Assembly: GCF_003584645.1 (NCBI RefSeq)
Contig: NZ_AP017928.1
Location: 4,219,501 to 4,283,500, forward strand
Source: Methylocaldum marinum
Lineage (GTDB): Bacteria > Pseudomonadota > Gammaproteobacteria > Methylococcales > Methylococcaceae
DNA length: 64,000 bases
Direction: 5' to 3'
Below, in pieces: positions 62,036 through 64,000 of this stretch. The notes beneath the pieces are model-generated. The model ran no database searches and was not told the DNA's origin. It saw only the letters and a list, made by a program, of their open reading frames with translations. Numbering within the stretch: position 1 is the stretch's first letter; every line of letters starts with the position of its first letter. Both the position numbers and the translations under genes were made by a program.

Positions 62036-62737
62036 ATGGCCGATCGCATTCTCATCGTCGAAGACGAGCCGGCGATCGCGGAAACCCTGACCTATGCGCT
62101 CGGCAGTGAAGGTTTCGTGCCGGTGCATGTCGGTTTGGCACAGACCGCCCTCGATCGACTCAGGGCGGAGGACTTCGCCCTGGCTATCGTCGACGTTGGG
62201 CTGCCCGACGCTACCGGGTTCGAAGTCTGCCGCGAGCTCAGAAAGTTTTCCGAGCTGCCGGTGATTTTTCTCACCGCCAGGACCGACGAAATCGACCGCA
62301 TCGTCGGCCTCGAAATCGGCGCCGACGACTATGTCACCAAACCTTTCAGCCCCCGAGAGGTCGTGACCCGAGTACGAGTCATTCTCCGCCGCAGCCGGGG
62401 CAACGGCCTGGCCGCCGGCAAGGCGGCGCATCCCCCTGGTTCGGCATTCGAACTGGACGGCGCTGCGGCGCGCGTCCGCTACCGCGGGCATCTGCTGGAT
62501 CTGACCCGGTACGAATACCTGCTGCTGAAACTTCTGATCGAACACCCGGAACGCATCTTTTCCCGCGAGCAATTGCTGGAACGGGTTTGGCAAGAACCGG
62601 CGGCAGTCTACGATCGCACCGTCGACACCCACATCAAGACCTTGCGCGCCAAGCTGCGCGCGATCGATCCGACGCACGATCCGATCCGCACCTACCGTGG
62701 CCTGGGCTATGGTTTGAGCGGCCAGGCTCGAGCGTGA
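62036..62737 (+). CDS. creB: CreB-like OmpR-family response regulator
   Basis: 233 residues. Receiver domain 1-120 with DEP near residue 11, phosphoacceptor Asp52 in LAIVDVGLPDATGFEVC and switch FLTARTDEID, then KPF. A winged-helix DNA-binding domain follows at 135-230 (LDLTRYEYLLLKLLIEHPER, VDTHIKTLRAKLRAID, YRGLGYGL). The V-G-L-P-D and D-E-x-D-R-I-V-G-L-E-I-G-A-D-D-Y blocks are closest to CreB. It controls genes in response to its partner kinase CreC, whose gene overlaps it by 4 bp. Confidence 0.88.
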   Translation: MADRILIVEDEPAIAETLTYALGSEGFVPVHVGLAQTALDRLRAEDFALAIVDVGLPDATGFEVCRELRKFSELPVIFLTARTDEIDRIVGLEIGADDYVTKPFSPREVVTRVRVILRRSRGNGLAAGKAAHPPGSAFELDGAAARVRYRGHLLDLTRYEYLLLKLLIEHPERIFSREQLLERVWQEPAAVYDRTVDTHIKTLRAKLRAIDPTHDPIRTYRGLGYGLSGQARA

Positions 62738-64000
62738 AGCTTTCGGTTCGCCTGTTCCTCGGATATTTTTTCATCGTCGCCGTTGCCGGCCAGTTGGTGC
62801 TGAACCTGGTGGTTCGAGAGATCAGTCCCGGCGTGCGCACCGCCCTGGAAGCCAGCCTGGTGGATACCGCGAATCTGCTCGCGGAACTGGCCGCGCCGGA
62901 TTTACGGCAGGGACGCCTCGCCACCGGCCCGTTCGCCGAAGCGATTCAGCGCTATGCGGCTCGCCCGGTTTCCGCTCAAATTTTTCATTTTCCCAAGCAA
63001 AGCCTCGATTACCGCGTATACGTCACCGATGCGCACGGCGTGGTTTTGTTCGACTCCGCCCACCAGGCGGTGGGGCAGGATTATTCGCGCTGGAACGATG
63101 TTTATCTGACGCTCCAGGGTCGCTACGGCGCGCGCTCCTCGCCCGACCCGTCGCAGACTGCCGGCCGTTCGGTCATGCACGTGGCGGCGCCGGTGCTGGC
63201 CGGCGACGAGCTGATCGGCGTGGTCACGGTGGCTTATCCCACCGCGCTGTTGCAGCCCATCGTCGAAAACAGCGAAGCCGAGGTACGCAGGGACGCGCTC
63301 GCGCTTTTCAGTGCGGCGCTGCTATTCGGGGCATTGTTCAATTGGCGCCTGACGCGATCGATAGGCTCGCTGGTGGCTTATGCCCGGGCGGTCACAGCCG
63401 GCAGGAAGGCTCCGGCCCCAAGGCTGCGCAGCTTGGAAATGGCGACGCTGGCCGAAGCGCTGGAGTCGATGCGGGAAAAACTGGAAGGCAAGCAGTATGT
63501 GGAACGCTATGTGCAAACCCTGACCCACGAGATGAAAAGCCCGCTGGCCGCCATACGCGGCGCCGCCGAGTTGCTGGAAGAGCCCATGCCCGATGCGGCC
63601 CGGCGCCGTTTCGCCGGCAATGTCAGAGAGCAGGCGGAACGCCTGGATCAGTTGATCGAGCGCATGTTGGGACTGGCGGCGCTGGAGCAGCGCCAGCAAT
63701 TGTCGGAGCCGGTTCCGGTGGATTTGGGGCATCTGGTACAAGCGGTCATCGACGAGAAAACCCCGCTGTTGGCCCAGCGTCGGCTCAAGCCCGTGGTTTC
63801 CCTGGGCGAAAGATTGTACATACACGGCGAGGCTTTCCTCTTGCGGCAGGCGCTGTCCAATCTCATCGACAACGCCGTGGCTTTTTCTCCGGAAGAATCG
63901 GTCTTGGAAGTCTACGGCGAGCGGCGCGACAGTATGGTCGTTCTCCGGATTCGCGATCATGGCATCGGCATCCCCGCTTACGCAGCCGATCGGCTGTTCG
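62734..64000 (+). CDS. creC: CreC-like sensor histidine kinase (continues beyond the window)
   Basis: Starts at a GTG that overlaps the creB stop (GTGA) and runs open to the window end, 422 codons seen. A membrane segment at 8-28, a periplasmic sensor part (RVYVTDAHGVVLFDSAHQAV, GQDYSRWNDVYLTLQGRYGA, which is the CreC-type double Cache-like region), a second membrane segment near 195, a HAMP-like region, the H-box TLTHEMKSPLAAIRGAAELL and the N-box LRQALSNLIDNAVAFSP; the last residues are RDHGIGIP of the G1 box. The G2 box and C terminus lie outside. CreBC responds to carbon and cell-wall state in enterobacteria. Confidence 0.88.
   Translation, partial: MKLSVRLFLGYFFIVAVAGQLVLNLVVREISPGVRTALEASLVDTANLLAELAAPDLRQGRLATGPFAEAIQRYAARPVSAQIFHFPKQSLDYRVYVTDAHGVVLFDSAHQAVGQDYSRWNDVYLTLQGRYGARSSPDPSQTAGRSVMHVAAPVLAGDELIGVVTVAYPTALLQPIVENSEAEVRRDALALFSAALLFGALFNWRLTRSIGSLVAYARAVTAGRKAPAPRLRSLEMATLAEALESMREKLEGKQYVERYVQTLTHEMKSPLAAIRGAAELLEEPMPDAARRRFAGNVREQAERLDQLIERMLGLAALEQRQQLSEPVPVDLGHLVQAVIDEKTPLLAQRRLKPVVSLGERLYIHGEAFLLRQALSNLIDNAVAFSPEESVLEVYGERRDSMVVLRIRDHGIGIPAYAADRLF

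Overview
The window looks like a stretch of a GC-rich gammaproteobacterial methanotroph or methylotroph chromosome, probably Methylococcales (a Methylocaldum or Methylococcus-type genome). The main argument is the operon at 39.6-43.5 kb. It pairs a quinone-type dihydroorotate dehydrogenase with an MfnB-like furan synthase, a DUF447 protein and a dihydropteroate-synthase-like protein, which are genes of the methanofuran/tetrahydromethanopterin C1 pathway. The genus is inference from gene content; no rRNA or tRNA was seen.

Layout. 0-14 kb is mostly ordinary chromosome: a PepSY protein, an SGNH-like protein, a phospholipase C/acid phosphatase-type phosphoesterase, a MinD-like ATPase with a coiled-coil tail, a DUF2959 lipoprotein, a large DUF6493-like protein with a shortened partner, a GNAT acetyltransferase and a sensor kinase. 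14-18.4 kb holds two adjoining signalling genes (hybrid sensor kinase, then REC/PAS/GGDEF/EAL) that are both multiply broken. 18.5-30.2 kb is an insertion-sequence-rich, partly AT-rich island. It contains an ISNCY-like element, two IS66 elements in opposite orientation, an IS5-like element, small immunity-like genes, and a vgrG with a toxin-like tail. That vgrG is interrupted by a 235-bp miniature element, and one IS66 copy has cut its last codons away from the adjacent immunity gene. 30.4-39.6 kb is core again: bestrophin, YbdD, and a five-gene HscC-type Hsp70 operon (TPR protein, J-like protein, GrpE-like protein, Hsp70, zinc ribbon), then a chemoreceptor.

43.7-47.5 kb encodes one large P-loop STAND-type protein with an N-terminal nuclease-like domain, a candidate antiphage defence gene. 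47.5-54.4 kb is a second mobile patch: IS110, remnants of IS1380 and IS5 elements, and RAYT transposases with their palindromic repeats. It also holds two integron-like gene cassettes with recognisable attC sites. The first cassette carries a Tlde1-like L,D-transpeptidase effector (with an in-frame stop codon) and a small membrane protein. The second carries a Tse2-like toxin and an overlapping small partner gene. These cassettes lie between a full spoIIM gene and a truncated duplicate of its 5' half.

54.4 kb to the end is one long operon: spoIIM, DUF4129, DUF4350, moxR, DUF58, BPSS1780 and RDD genes, followed without a gap by a creB-creC two-component pair that runs off the window. Several families of dispersed intergenic repeats, including REP-like palindromes, punctuate the whole window.
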